From Carnobacteriaceae bacterium zg-C25 (GTDB taxonomy: Bacteria > Bacillota > Bacilli > Lactobacillales > Aerococcaceae), in contig CP072828.1 of assembly GCA_017945845.1 (NCBI GenBank), forward strand, positions 930,001-994,000: a stretch of 64,000 nucleotides of DNA, read 5' to 3'. The translations under genes and the position numbers were made by a program. The notes below the pieces were generated by a model that was not told the origin of the DNA, did no database searches, and worked only from the letters and a program-made list of their open reading frames with translations. Of the stretch, positions 18,418-28,253 are shown piece after piece (within the stretch, counting starts at the first letter, position 1; every line of letters starts with the position of its first letter).

Positions 18418-20022
18418 TTATTTAGCTAATTCCACTGATCGTACTTCACGAATCACTGTTATTTTAATTTGTCCTGGGTATTCTAATTCGGTTTCAATTT
18501 TTTGTTTAATATCACGTGCCAATAATGCTGTTTGCTCATCGTCCAATACATTTGGTTTAACCATAACACGTACTTCACGTCCGGCTTGAATCGCAAAACT
18601 TTTATCAATCCCCTCAAAACTACTTGAGATTTCTTCAAGTTTTTCTAAACGTTTAATGTAGTTTTCCAATGAATCACTACGTGCACCCGGTCTTGAAGCA
18701 GATAAAGCATCTGCAATCGCGACAATAACCGCAATTGTTGATGTCGCTTCAACATCACCATGGTGAGATGCAATAGCATTAACAACAATGGCATTTTCTT
18801 TATATTTTTTAGCAATTTCGGCACCAATTTCTACGTGGGTACCTTCTACTTCGTGATCAAGCGCTTTACCTAAATCGTGTAATAAACCTGCACGTTTAGC
18901 AATTGTTTCATCTTCACCAAGTTCACTTGCCATTAACGCTGATAAACGCGCTACTTCAATACTGTGGTTTAATACATTTTGACCATAACTTGTTCTAAAC
19001 GCTAAGCGACCAATAATTTTAATTAAATCAGGATGTAACGTGTGGATACCTAAATCAAAAACAGCTTTTTCTCCAATTTCACGGATACGTTCATCCATTT
19101 CTTTACGTGATTTATCAACCATTTCTTCAATTCGTGCAGGATGAATACGACCGTCTTTCGTTAATTTCTCTAACGTCATTTTCGCAATTTCACGACGAAT
19201 TGGATCAAAACCACTTAACACAACTGCTTCAGGTGTATCGTCAATAATCACATCAATCCCTGTCAACGTTTCAAGCGTACGGATATTACGCCCTTCACGA
19301 CCAATGATACGACCTTTCATTTCATCACTTGGTAAAGAAACAACAGACACCGTATTTTCAGACACTAAATCTGAACCAGCGCGTTGCATAGCGCTTAAAA
19401 TAATGTCTTTTGCTTGTTTGTCAGCAATTTCTTTTGTACGAATTTCTGACTCTTTTACCATGATTGCACGTTCATGTATCAATTGCTGTGATAAATCTGA
19501 TAAAATAATGTCTTTTGCTTCGTCACGCGTTAAGCTAGCCACTTTTTCCAAAGCAACTTGCTGTTCTTCAACTAACGCTTTAACTTTTAACTCTTCTTCT
19601 TCAAGAACTTGCGTGCGTTTCAATAATGCTTCTTCTTTGGCATCAATCGTCTGCTCACGACGCAATAAGTTTTCATCTTTACGATCTAAAGTTGTTTCGC
19701 GTTGCACCAAACGTTTTTCTTGATCCACAACTTCACGACGACGTTGTTTCACTTCATCTTCCACGTTTGATTTATACTGTTGAATTTCTTCTTTAGCACT
19801 CAATAAAACCGATTTTTTTTCTGACTCGGCATTTTTTAATGTCAATTCAGCTGATTGTTGTGCATCTTGTAAAATATTTTGAGCCGTTAAACGCGCGGCT
19901 GTTAATTGTTTTTCATAAGATGCTTTACGAACAAAATAACCAACTATTATACCCAAAATAGTTGCAATTAAAACAACAATGATAGTCATTACGCTAAAAC
20001 CAGCACCTTCATGTGCTCCCAT
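18418..20022 (-). CDS. rny: Ribonuclease Y
   Basis: Endoribonuclease that starts mRNA decay in Firmicutes, anchored to the membrane. 534 residues, start at 20022 after AGGAGG. An N-terminal membrane segment (about residues 12-31) is followed by a long charged coiled coil (about 35-210), a KH domain ([15 protein letters not shown]) and an HD domain whose metal motif is LLHDLGKA, ending with [13 protein letters not shown]. All parts and the length match the family. Monocistronic; flanked by the terminator at 18383-18414. Confidence 0.97.
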   Translation of the reverse strand: MGAHEGAGFSVMTIIVVLIATILGIIVGYFVRKASYEKQLTAARLTAQNILQDAQQSAELTLKNAESEKKSVLLSAKEEIQQYKSNVEDEVKQRRREVVDQEKRLVQRETTLDRKDENLLRREQTIDAKEEALLKRTQVLEEEELKVKALVEEQQVALEKVASLTRDEAKDIILSDLSQQLIHERAIMVKESEIRTKEIADKQAKDIILSAMQRAGSDLVSENTVSVVSLPSDEMKGRIIGREGRNIRTLETLTGIDVIIDDTPEAVVLSGFDPIRREIAKMTLEKLTKDGRIHPARIEEMVDKSRKEMDERIREIGEKAVFDLGIHTLHPDLIKIIGRLAFRTSYGQNVLNHSIEVARLSALMASELGEDETIAKRAGLLHDLGKALDHEVEGTHVEIGAEIAKKYKENAIVVNAIASHHGDVEATSTIAVIVAIADALSASRPGARSDSLENYIKRLEKLEEISSSFEGIDKSFAIQAGREVRVMVKPNVLDDEQTALLARDIKQKIETELEYPGQIKITVIREVRSVELAK

Positions 20023-20131
20023 AACGTCCTCCTATATTGTTTGTTAGATTAATTTCAAATCATACTAATGAAAATATATACCTGCGTATATAATACCATT
20101 TTATAGTTAATTGTACTTAATGTCAAAAAAA

Positions 20132-20830
20132 TTATTTGAATTTTAATAAACTTTCACGCTCGTCAATGGTCAATTCACGATACGCTCCAAGCGGTAATGT
20201 CTCATCTAATTTTAAAGGTCCCATAGCAACACGCTTTAAGGCAAGAACTCGATTAGACCGCGCTAAAAACATGCGTTTGACTTGATGAAATTTACCTTCA
20301 CAAATGGTGACATAGGCGGTGGTGTCATCCACAACGTCCAATGTTGCACTTTGACAAACAAACCCGTCGGACAATACAACACCATTTTTAAACGCTTCAA
20401 TATCATCGCTACTCAATGGATATTCAACCGTCACATGATACACTTTTGACACATGTTTTTTTGGAGAAAGTAAACTGTGCGCTAATTGTCCATCGTTTGT
20501 TAATAAAAGTAATCCCGTTGTATCAATATCTAATCGACCAACTGGAAAAATATCTTTTGTATTTTCATTTAATAAATCCATTACCGTTGGATGCAAATTG
20601 TCTTGTGTCGCACTCACTACATTTTGCGGTTTATTTAGCATATAGTAAACATATTTTTGATAATGTAACACTTCTCCGTCCAAACATACGGTATCTTTAT
20701 ACTCATCGATTTGAATATCCGATTTTTTGATGACTTGATCATTTATTGTAATTCTACCTTGCTTGACAAGTTGTTTTGCTTGCGTACGCGTAGCTACACC
20801 TACTTGTCCTAAATATTTATCTAATCGCAT
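20132..20830 (-). CDS. 16S rRNA pseudouridine synthase, RsuA family
   Basis: Converts a uridine of 16S rRNA (U516 in E. coli) to pseudouridine. 232 residues. The N-terminal S4 RNA-binding domain (MRLDKYLGQVGVATRTQA) precedes the synthase domain with the catalytic Asp in GRLDIDTTGLLLLTNDG. I chose the second of two adjacent ATGs (20830) because AAGGAG is then optimally spaced. A second RsuA-type gene lies at 28254-28973; the two are clearly paralogs and could have different targets (RsuA versus RluB/E-like). Confidence 0.88.
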   Translation of the reverse strand: MRLDKYLGQVGVATRTQAKQLVKQGRITINDQVIKKSDIQIDEYKDTVCLDGEVLHYQKYVYYMLNKPQNVVSATQDNLHPTVMDLLNENTKDIFPVGRLDIDTTGLLLLTNDGQLAHSLLSPKKHVSKVYHVTVEYPLSSDDIEAFKNGVVLSDGFVCQSATLDVVDDTTAYVTICEGKFHQVKRMFLARSNRVLALKRVAMGPLKLDETLPLGAYRELTIDERESLLKFK

Positions 20831-20851
20831 CATTTCTCCTTACTACCTACC

Positions 20852-20877
20852 AAAAAAGCGTTGTTGCCAACGCTTTT
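20852..20877 (-). terminator. Terminator of the murA-rho operon
   Basis: AGCGTTG/CAACGCT perfect stem around TTGC (20857-20874) with a minus-strand T-run at 20852-20857. Confidence 0.8.
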
Positions 20878-20939
20878 CAATCGATTTGTGACTATTTTGA
20901 TCATTCCAAACGTCGATATATGACACTTATCAAAGACCA

Positions 20940-22196
20940 TTATTTTAACGCTTTAAAATAAGTTGCATTTGTCTTTTTAGACACCATGCCTTTTAAAATA
21001 GCTTCTGTGTACTCTAACGCGTCGCCTTTCATACTGTTTCTAATTTTATAAACAGATTCCAGTAGCGTTTCTTTAAGTAATAACTCTTCACGTCGTGTGC
21101 CACTTTTTTTAATGTCAATGGCTGGAAAAATACGGCGTTGTGCTAACTCACGAGATAGATGTAACTCCATATTTCCGGTTCCCTTAAACTCTTCATAAAT
21201 GACATCGTCCATTCGTGAACCGGTATCAACAAGTGCAGTCGCTAAAATGGTTAAACTCCCGCCGTCTTCAATGTTACGCGCCGCACCAAAAAAGCGTTTC
21301 GGTTTATAAAATGCAGCTGGGTCTATACCACCACTTAACGTTCGTCCACTTGGCGGAATCACTAAATTGTACGCACGCGCTAAACGGGTAATACTATCCA
21401 TCAAAATGATAACATCTTTTTTCTCTTCAACAAGACGCAATGCACGTTCGTAAACTAACTCAGCGATACGAATATGATTTTCAGGTTGTTGATCAAATGT
21501 CGAGTAGATAACTTCACCTTGAATGCTACGTTCCAAATCAGTAACTTCTTCAGGACGTTCATCAATCAATAAAACCATTAAATGCGCGTCGGGATAATTG
21601 GTTGAAATACCATTGGCAATCGCTTTTAAAACAGATGTTTTACCTGCTTTTGGTGGGGCAACAATTAGCCCACGCTGTCCAAAGCCAATAGGTGCCACCC
21701 AATCCATAACACGTGTTGTTAATTCTTTTTGATGGTGTTCTAACACCATTTGTGTATCTGGATAAACGGGTGTCAACGCTGGAAAATGATCACGCAATTT
21801 CGCTTGTTCGGGATCTTTACCGTTTACGTAATGCACTTGCATCAACCCATTTCTGCGTTCAGATTGTTTTGGTGGACGTGCAGTTCCTTTAACTAAATCC
21901 CCTTTTCGCAATTCAAAACGGCGAATTTGCGATCCGGAAATATAAATATCTTCTTGGCTAGGCGAATAGTTAATCGGTCTTAAAACACCTGATAGATCTT
22001 GACCATTGTAAAAAATGTCCAAAACACCTTCTGCTGTAAAAAAACCTTGCGTATTTTCTTGTTTGCGTAAAATGGCTAAACACAATTCTTTTTTACTCAT
22101 TTGTGAGTAATCCGGAATAAATAGTTCTTTAGCATAATTGTATAACACTTGTAATGATTCATTCATTAATAAATCTAACGTAAAAACATCACTCAT
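20940..22196 (-). CDS. rho: Transcription termination factor Rho
   Basis: Hexameric RNA-dependent ATPase that ends transcription and silences untranslated or antisense RNA. 418 residues from ATG 22196; the ribosome site AGGTG lies in the last codons of murA, and stop and start are one base apart (TAATATG), so the genes are translationally coupled. Domains: N-terminal helical domain, cold-shock-like RNA domain ([13 protein letters not shown]), Walker A ([11 protein letters not shown]), Walker B ([15 protein letters not shown]) and the secondary RNA loop ([21 protein letters not shown]). Complete. The murA2-rho linkage is standard in Firmicutes. Confidence 0.97.
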   Translation of the reverse strand: MSDVFTLDLLMNESLQVLYNYAKELFIPDYSQMSKKELCLAILRKQENTQGFFTAEGVLDIFYNGQDLSGVLRPINYSPSQEDIYISGSQIRRFELRKGDLVKGTARPPKQSERRNGLMQVHYVNGKDPEQAKLRDHFPALTPVYPDTQMVLEHHQKELTTRVMDWVAPIGFGQRGLIVAPPKAGKTSVLKAIANGISTNYPDAHLMVLLIDERPEEVTDLERSIQGEVIYSTFDQQPENHIRIAELVYERALRLVEEKKDVIILMDSITRLARAYNLVIPPSGRTLSGGIDPAAFYKPKRFFGAARNIEDGGSLTILATALVDTGSRMDDVIYEEFKGTGNMELHLSRELAQRRIFPAIDIKKSGTRREELLLKETLLESVYKIRNSMKGDALEYTEAILKGMVSKKTNATYFKALK

Positions 22197-22197
22197 A

Positions 22198-23460
22198 TTA
22201 CACCTCAACCATCTGAATATCTGCGCCTAAACGTTGTAAATGTTCAACAATATTAGAGTACCCTCTTAAAATATGACCAACTTCAAAAATTTCCGTAGTG
22301 CCTTCTGCCATTAATGCAGCAATTAACAAACACGCACCAGCACGTAAATCACTTGCCGTTACTTGTGAGCCAACTAAACGTGTATTTGGTCCACTAATGC
22401 GAATGGTATCCCCTTCAACACGAACATTAGCGCCCATTCTTGCCAATTCAGGAATGTGTTTGGTTCGTTTTGGATAAATGGTATCAATAACTGTTCCCGT
22501 ACCCGATGCTTTTAGTAGCAACGGTGTAATCGGTTGTTGTAAGTCTGTCGCAAACCCAGGGTATGGACTTGTTTTAATCGATACCATTTTTAATTGATCA
22601 GCTTTATGCACATAAATTTCATCATCGCCAACCGTCAATGGCACACCCATTTCTTCCAATTTGGCTAAGAAACTTTCTACGTGTTCCACAATAACATTTT
22701 TAATTAACACACCTTCACCAGCCGCTGCGGCTAAAGAAATGTACGTACCGACTTCAATACGATCAGGAATAACGGCATGCGTACAACCGATTAAATGTTC
22801 AACGCCATCAATACGAATAGTGTCCGTTCCGGCACCACGAATTTTAGCACCCATATTTGTCAACAATGTACACACATCAATAATTTCTGGCTCACGTGCC
22901 GCATTTTCAATAATGGTTCTACCACTTGCTTTAACGGCTGCTAAAATCGCATTAATTGTTGCACCAACAGAAACAACGTCCATAAAAATACGTGTCCCAA
23001 TTAATCCGTTTTCTTTGGCATCTAAGGCAATCGCACCCTCTTGATTCGTCACAACGGCACCTAACGCTTCAAAACTTTTAATGTGTTGATCGATTGGACG
23101 TGGGCCTAAAAAGCATCCTCCAGGTAAGCCGATAACACCTTCTTTAAAACGTCCTAGCGTTGCACCCATAAAATAGTACGACGCCCGTAAACTTTGAATT
23201 TTACCCGTTGGCATCGGCTTTGATTCAATGTGTGTTGGATCAATTTTTAAAACGCCTTCTTTAAAGTCTGTTTTCACATTAAAATCATTTAAAATTTCGA
23301 TTAATGCATGAACATCACTAATATCCGGTACGCCTTCCAATACGACAGGTGTATCCGCTAAAATAGTTGCCGGAATTAATGCCACCACACTATTTTTTGC
23401 ACCACTTATCGTTATTTCACCAGATAAAGCTTTTCCTCCGTTCACCACAATTTTTTTCAT
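22198..23460 (-). CDS. murA: UDP-N-acetylglucosamine 1-carboxyvinyltransferase (MurA2/MurZ type)
   Basis: First committed step of peptidoglycan synthesis: transfers enolpyruvate from PEP to UDP-GlcNAc; target of fosfomycin. 420 residues from ATG 23460 (TTTAGGAGA upstream); the open frame begins earlier but without support. [12 protein letters not shown] holds the Lys-Asn pair of the active site, and the reactive Cys is near residue 116 in [15 protein letters not shown], so the enzyme should be fosfomycin sensitive at this residue. The ending and linkage to rho indicate the MurA2 paralog. Confidence 0.95.
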   Translation of the reverse strand: MKKIVVNGGKALSGEITISGAKNSVVALIPATILADTPVVLEGVPDISDVHALIEILNDFNVKTDFKEGVLKIDPTHIESKPMPTGKIQSLRASYYFMGATLGRFKEGVIGLPGGCFLGPRPIDQHIKSFEALGAVVTNQEGAIALDAKENGLIGTRIFMDVVSVGATINAILAAVKASGRTIIENAAREPEIIDVCTLLTNMGAKIRGAGTDTIRIDGVEHLIGCTHAVIPDRIEVGTYISLAAAAGEGVLIKNVIVEHVESFLAKLEEMGVPLTVGDDEIYVHKADQLKMVSIKTSPYPGFATDLQQPITPLLLKASGTGTVIDTIYPKRTKHIPELARMGANVRVEGDTIRISGPNTRLVGSQVTASDLRAGACLLIAALMAEGTTEIFEVGHILRGYSNIVEHLQRLGADIQMVEV

Positions 23461-23602
23461 CTCTATTTCTCCTAAATTACATACACTTTTAACGATTATT
23501 TTATAATATTTCATTTACCTACAGCAAATGCCACACTATTATAAACGATTTACCAACAATACGATAGTCTTTTACATACTTTATCATTTTCATTTAACAA
23601 AA

Positions 23603-23624
23603 AACCTAGCCAAACAGCTAGGTT
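23603..23624 (-). terminator. Terminator of the nadK-rluD-like operon
   Basis: AACCTAGC/GCTAGGTT stem overlapping the stop codon at 23623, then a minus-strand T-run (A-run at 23599-23604). Confidence 0.8.
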
Positions 23625-24519
23625 ACCCTCGTTTAATATACGCTAACATATCTTCTGGCATAGGTGCTTCAATGGTGATGTGTTGTTGTTTAAACGGATG
23701 ATAAAATCGAATTTGCTTACAATGTAACGCTTGTCGCTTCATCATGTCATCTTCTTTGGCGCCATATAAATTATCGCCAATTAGCGTTGCTTCTTTATAA
23801 TTAAAATGCACCCGAATTTGATGTGTTCGTCCTGTGTGCAATTTAATCGCATACACATTGGCGTGTTGCAACTGCTCAATACACTCATATTCTGTTAAAG
23901 CATACTGTCCTTGTCCATCGTAACCAATTTGACGAATCATAATCGTATCCGGTGCCATAGCAATATTAGCTTCAATAAAACCTTTTTGCTCTAGCGCATT
24001 TGGCTTTTTCGCAATAGCAATATACGCTTTATCCACCGTACGATTTTTAAGTTGCTCATCAATTAACGCATGTGCAAAACGGTGCTTGGCTAACAACAAC
24101 ACTCCCGTTGTATCACGATCCAATCGTGTCACAACGTGAATGACTTGATTCGCATAGCCTTGCTTTTCATAGTACCCTTTAATGCGATTGGCCATAGAAT
24201 ATAAAGGGTGATTAAAGGACGGAATAGACGCCACACCCGACGGCTTATTCACAGCAATATAATGGTCATCTTCATACAATACATCTATTGGCATATCAAC
24301 CCCTTGAATAATGCCTTGTACGCCTTCATTTGGTATTGTAATCGTGACAACATCTCCTAAAGAAAGCAAATATCTAACCGTTTGTTCAATACCATTGACA
24401 CATATTTTGCCACCGTCATATTTAATGTTTGTCAACAACCGGCGCGATACACCCTGTTGTTTCAAAAACATCTTCACCGTTATACGTTCTTCGTGCGTAT
24501 AACGCCATTCAAATTGCAT
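23623..24519 (-). CDS. RluA/RluD family rRNA or tRNA pseudouridine synthase
   Basis: 298 residues. An S4-like N-terminal region (FLKQQGVSRRLLTNIKYDGG) precedes the synthase core with the catalytic Asp in VVTRLDRDTTGVLLLAKH and the later motif HTGRTHQIRVHF. Matches the YjbO-type RluA family protein linked to NAD kinase in Firmicutes. Its start follows the nadK stop by one base (TAATATG), giving coupled translation. Exact target uridine not predictable. Confidence 0.9.
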   Translation of the reverse strand: MQFEWRYTHEERITVKMFLKQQGVSRRLLTNIKYDGGKICVNGIEQTVRYLLSLGDVVTITIPNEGVQGIIQGVDMPIDVLYEDDHYIAVNKPSGVASIPSFNHPLYSMANRIKGYYEKQGYANQVIHVVTRLDRDTTGVLLLAKHRFAHALIDEQLKNRTVDKAYIAIAKKPNALEQKGFIEANIAMAPDTIMIRQIGYDGQGQYALTEYECIEQLQHANVYAIKLHTGRTHQIRVHFNYKEATLIGDNLYGAKEDDMMKRQALHCKQIRFYHPFKQQHITIEAPMPEDMLAYIKRG

Positions 24520-24520
24520 A

Positions 24521-25387
24521 TTATTTCTCCAATTTTACAAAGTTATATTTTCGCCTTGTTGGTTTTACCGATAACGCCTCGCGATCAATTTCACCAATAA
24601 ATGCAGATTCAACGCGTTTCCAAAAATCAATATTTTTGAAATCTTTAAAATACACCCGCTGATGAGATAATGTAATAACAATCTCTTTTGTGTTTTCCAT
24701 ATCAATAAAATAAGGCTCAAAATTATCAATCACCATTACTGGTGTAATGGCACGTTTAATGACCAATTTTACACGATCGCTTGCTGGTAAGATTAAAGGG
24801 GAACCAATCGTGCGGTACACCGTATTATTAAGTGCTGTCATCTCTGTTAATTGCATGGCATCTAAACCGGGATGCAGTACCGCTCCACCTAACGATTTAC
24901 TAATGGCTGTTGAACCTGTCGGTGTAGATAAGCAAATACCATCTCCACGAAACACTTCAAATAAATCGTCATTAATGTACACTTCACACACAAGCGTTCC
25001 GCTAATCGTTTTTAGTGTCATTTCATTTAATGCCAATTGGTCGTGCTGACCATTTTTATCACTGTATTGCACACTCAACAACGGATAAGAAACGTCGCCG
25101 TAATGTGCAACATTTTTTAAAAATGTAATTAAATCATTAATTTGTTGCGCTACAAAATCGGTATAAAAACCAAGATGCCCCGTATGTACGGCAACAAATC
25201 GAGTAGTTTCTAATAGATGTTCATATTTATGAAAGGCACTTAACATCGTACCATCTCCGCCAATAGACACAACCACATCGGGTGTGCTAGAATCAAATAC
25301 AAATGAGGTGCCTTTTAAGCGACTTTTTAACGTTTCGGCTAATGCTACCGACATGTCTAAATTGTTGGAATGTATTGCGATTTTCAT
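24521..25387 (-). CDS. nadK: NAD kinase
   Basis: Phosphorylates NAD to NADP. 288 residues, start at 25387 with GGAGG upstream. The substrate motif is VVSIGGDGTMLSAFHKY, followed by HTGHLGFYTDF and LNEMTLK; TPTGSTAISKSLGGAVLHP is the second NAD site. First gene of the operon with the pseudouridine synthase, matching the ppnK-yjbO order of Bacillus. Divergent from the CYTH/SpxH-like genes. In Bacillus a (p)ppGpp synthetase (relQ) usually sits between; here it is absent. Confidence 0.95.
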   Translation of the reverse strand: MKIAIHSNNLDMSVALAETLKSRLKGTSFVFDSSTPDVVVSIGGDGTMLSAFHKYEHLLETTRFVAVHTGHLGFYTDFVAQQINDLITFLKNVAHYGDVSYPLLSVQYSDKNGQHDQLALNEMTLKTISGTLVCEVYINDDLFEVFRGDGICLSTPTGSTAISKSLGGAVLHPGLDAMQLTEMTALNNTVYRTIGSPLILPASDRVKLVIKRAITPVMVIDNFEPYFIDMENTKEIVITLSHQRVYFKDFKNIDFWKRVESAFIGEIDREALSVKPTRRKYNFVKLEK

Positions 25388-25470
25388 TTAAAAAACCTCC
25401 ACTTTAGTTAATACAAGTTTATCATAAAACACATAAGAATACTTTAAAAATATATGAATTTGGTGACACG

Positions 25471-26037
25471 ATGACACAGACGATTGAAAAAGAACTCAAA
25501 ACAGCCATTTCTCTAGAACACTATACGTTATTATTAAATCATTTTAACGTTAATCCTACCCATTATATCAAACAACACAATTTATATTACGACACAACAG
25601 ATGGCAAACTTCGTCAAAACAAGGCGGGATTACGCGTGCGTCTTGTCGATACGACTGCAGAATTCACACTAAAAGAATCGATCCGCACACACGAAAAATT
25701 AGAAACGACCGATACGTTTGAACTTTTGCAAATGACACCACACACTTTTGTATCGGGTGACGTGTCTGAAAAGTTATTAAAAACGTATCATATTTCATTG
25801 GACGCACTAACTGTTATCGGTGAACTCATTAATGAACGTTACGAAATACATGCTCCGGAAGGGATTTGGGCAATAGATAAAAGTCACTTTCCATCTGGCG
25901 TCACATATGAATTGGAGTTCGAGTACACCACAACACCACAGCCGTTTTACGACTTACTCAAACAATTGTCTATCCCGTATGTTAAAGTGGCGTCCAAACT
26001 TTCAAGGGCGTTATTTCAATCGACTCAAGCAAAATAA
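25471..26037 (+). CDS. CYTH domain protein (inorganic triphosphatase-like, YjbK type)
   Basis: 188 residues. The N-terminal ExExK signature (EKELK, residues 6-10) defines the CYTH triphosphate tunnel fold; later charged strands (RVRLVD, TLKESIR, YELEFEY) line the tunnel. Members hydrolyse triphosphates such as thiamine triphosphate or inorganic triphosphate with Mg. Divergent from nadK and followed by the SpxH-like gene 59 bp downstream, the same neighbourhood as yjbK/yjbH in Bacillus. Physiological substrate unknown. Confidence 0.85.
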   Translation: MTQTIEKELKTAISLEHYTLLLNHFNVNPTHYIKQHNLYYDTTDGKLRQNKAGLRVRLVDTTAEFTLKESIRTHEKLETTDTFELLQMTPHTFVSGDVSEKLLKTYHISLDALTVIGELINERYEIHAPEGIWAIDKSHFPSGVTYELEFEYTTTPQPFYDLLKQLSIPYVKVASKLSRALFQSTQAK

Positions 26038-26096
26038 TCGCCATTTCAAATGAGAGTTGCTATAATAGTCATAATAAAACTTCCAAGAGGCACAAT

Positions 26097-26717
26097 ATGT
26101 CAACCTTAGACAAAAAAGAAAACAACCTTTACGCATCGTCTGTTCTCGATGTGTATTTATTTGTGAATCCCATTGATACGTTTTGCCATTGCAACGTCAA
26201 TCAGCTCATTACGGCAATGTCTTGCAAACCCGTTAAAACGTATTTTCATATTATTCCGTATCAAAATCAAGAAATTATTGATCGCTACATTAAAGCGCAT
26301 CAATTACCTTTGACTGATTTGACGTTACGAAAAAATATTATGCATACGACACAATCGATTACACGTTTATTTAAAGCGGCAACGTGTCAAGGTAAGAAAA
26401 AAGCAAGACTATTTTTATATCACTTAAATCCGTACACACAAGCATATGGTCACCAATTGACAAATGAGATGATGCTAAATGCGGCAAAAAAAGCAAATCT
26501 GGATATTGATATGCTCATTAGTGACGCACATTCACAAACCGTCAGTCATCTTATTGAAAAAGATTTAAAGATGGCAAAGCACTACACCGTATCGCGTGCC
26601 CCAAGTGTTATTATTTTTGATAGTTTATGCGATGATGGTATTTTATTAGAAAACACCGTATCCGTAGATGATATTTTATATGCCGTACAATCAAATGTGC
26701 AATTTAAAATCAAATAA
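26097..26717 (+). CDS. DsbA-family protein resembling the ClpXP adaptor SpxH (YjbH)
   Basis: 206 residues, no signal peptide, so cytoplasmic. The N-terminal segment VYLFVNPIDTFCHCNVNQ is the thioredoxin-fold start of the DsbA/SpxH group, but the two cysteines are spaced as CHC rather than the usual CxxC. SpxH hands the disulfide-stress regulator Spx to ClpXP for degradation. The call relies on fold, length and the nadK/CYTH neighbourhood, which matches the yjbH region. The sequence is divergent, so a different redox role is possible. Confidence 0.65.
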   Translation: MSTLDKKENNLYASSVLDVYLFVNPIDTFCHCNVNQLITAMSCKPVKTYFHIIPYQNQEIIDRYIKAHQLPLTDLTLRKNIMHTTQSITRLFKAATCQGKKKARLFLYHLNPYTQAYGHQLTNEMMLNAAKKANLDIDMLISDAHSQTVSHLIEKDLKMAKHYTVSRAPSVIIFDSLCDDGILLENTVSVDDILYAVQSNVQFKIK

Positions 26718-26752
26718 ACGTCTCTTGTTGTTCATCAGGAGGCGTTTTTATC
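26718..26752 (+). terminator. Terminator after the SpxH-like gene
   Basis: AAACGTCTC pairs imperfectly with GGAGGCGTTT around a loop, then TTTT; directly after the stop at 26717. Confidence 0.55.
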
Positions 26753-26817
26753 TGTTCACTTTTTCTGTTATCTTTTAACAAATCATCACGTGAATTTTAC
26801 GTACCTAGGCAGTTTCA

Positions 26818-26846
26818 TTGACAATTTCACAATTTCTTTAGATAAT
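26818..26846 (+). promoter_or_regulatory. Promoter of tmRNA
   Basis: Consensus TTGACA (26818-26823), 17-bp spacer, GATAAT (26841-26846); start would fall 10-15 bases before the mature 5' end at 26861. Confidence 0.85.
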
Positions 26847-26860
26847 AACACTATGCTTAC

Positions 26861-27219
26861 GGGGACGTTACGGATTCGACAGGCATAGTTTGAACAATGA
26901 AGGCAATTCGTAGGTTGCGTCTACGTTAAAACGCTACAGTTAAATATAACTGCAAACACAAACAAAACTTTTGCTTTCGCTGCTTAATAACCAGCGTTGC
27001 AAGATTAGCCTAGCTTCTCCCATGAGTTAGTCGCTAGTCTTAGATTAGTGGGATACGTTGCAAACTTCCGTTTGTAGTGCGCAAAAGAGATTAATCAAAC
27101 TAGCAAAATGAACGCCTGTTTACTGGCTAGCATTGAGCGAAATTTAAATGAGTAAACTATAATTGTAGAATTTGTTGTGGCAATATGTTTGGACGCGGGT
27201 TCGACTCCCGCCGTCTCCA
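26861..27219 (+). ncRNA. ssrA: Transfer-messenger RNA (tmRNA)
   Basis: Rescues stalled ribosomes and tags nascent proteins. The 5' end GGGGACG pairs with CGTCTCC at the 3' end as acceptor stem; ACGGATTCGACAGG follows the 5' end, and the T arm (GGGTTCGACTCCC) is at the 3' end. CCA is not encoded and must be added. The tag frame runs 26952-26987 and reads ANTNKTFAFAA, then TAA TAA. Together with the charged alanine the tag is AANTNKTFAFAA. The ending FAFAA differs from the common ALAA ending but keeps the two terminal alanines needed for ClpXP. Confidence 0.97.
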
Positions 27220-27222
27220 TAC

Positions 27223-27257
27223 AAAAAACGCTGTTTCTTATCGAAACGGCGTTTTTT
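27223..27257 (+). terminator. Terminator of tmRNA
   Basis: AAAAAACGCTGTTTC and GAAACGGCGTTTTTT form a strong stem around TTATC directly after the gene. Confidence 0.9.
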
Positions 27258-27323
27258 CGTTATCTCATTTTTAAGGTTGTTGGTATCAATATGATACCGA
27301 ACCAATAAACAATCGTTATTTAA

Positions 27324-28244
27324 TTAAGCAATATGCCCCATCATCACCAATAAAGCAGACATAATCGGAATACTAATTAAAATACTTAAAGATGATACCG
27401 CTCCAGAAAGCTCTGTATCCCCTTTTATTGAATGGATAAATGCTGTCGACACAATGGGTATAGGTGTAAAAACAAGTAATACCAATATTTGTTTTAAATC
27501 GATGGGTAACGGTAAAACAAAATAAACGATGCTAGCTAAAATAGCTGAAACGCAATAACGTGAGAGTAAAATTTTAACCATACGATTTAAAAAATGTTTA
27601 TCCAATCGAATATCAATCGCTAAACCTAACATGAGCATCGCCACCATTGTTGTCGCTTGTCCAAAAGGTTTTGCTAACTCTAATACAAATTCTGGTGTTG
27701 GAATGTGTAGCAGTCCTAATAAAATCATCACTAAATACGTTAAAATGGCGACTTGAGAAAACACCATTTTTAAAAGAGTTGAAAAACGAAAACGGTTTTT
27801 TGTATGCAATTGTGACTGCGCAACGGCTAGCGATCCACCTAATACAATAAAGCTATTTCCAATATCAAATAAAGCGGTGGCTAAGACGGCACTACCCGAG
27901 AAAAAATTTTGAATAAATGGTAACCCAAACGCACCAATGTTATAACCTGAGTACGAAATGACCGCTTCTGCACGTTGTTGAGCTGACGTGTTACGATATT
28001 GAAATAATGCCACCAATAAATAAATTATCGGAAATACAATCCCTAATCCTATTAAAAGTAATTGTTTCAACTCTATTTTAATATTTGCCAAACTCATAAT
28101 AATCAGTCCCGGAGAAGTCACTTTTAACATCAATTTCGATAATAATTTTAACGCATGGTCATCTAAAAATTGTGTCCGTTTAAAAACATACCCTACTAAA
28201 ATAATAAAATAAAATACACACGCTTTTACAATTACTGTTTCCAT
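27324..28244 (-). CDS. AEC (auxin efflux carrier) family transporter
   Basis: 306 residues, almost entirely hydrophobic, with about ten membrane segments in two five-helix halves; conserved small-residue motifs such as SGYNIGAFGLPF and VFTPIPIVSTAF are typical. AEC proteins move organic anions such as malate or other hydroxy acids. It follows the second RsuA-type gene by 9 bp and is probably co-transcribed with it. A second, distinct AEC gene lies at 31305. Substrate not predictable. Confidence 0.85.
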   Translation of the reverse strand: METVIVKACVFYFIILVGYVFKRTQFLDDHALKLLSKLMLKVTSPGLIIMSLANIKIELKQLLLIGLGIVFPIIYLLVALFQYRNTSAQQRAEAVISYSGYNIGAFGLPFIQNFFSGSAVLATALFDIGNSFIVLGGSLAVAQSQLHTKNRFRFSTLLKMVFSQVAILTYLVMILLGLLHIPTPEFVLELAKPFGQATTMVAMLMLGLAIDIRLDKHFLNRMVKILLSRYCVSAILASIVYFVLPLPIDLKQILVLLVFTPIPIVSTAFIHSIKGDTELSGAVSSLSILISIPIMSALLVMMGHIA

Positions 28245-28253
28245 TTTTCATCC

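Noticed and set aside
22661-23044. Open frame opposite murA
   Set aside because: A shadow of a strongly conserved gene with no ribosome site.
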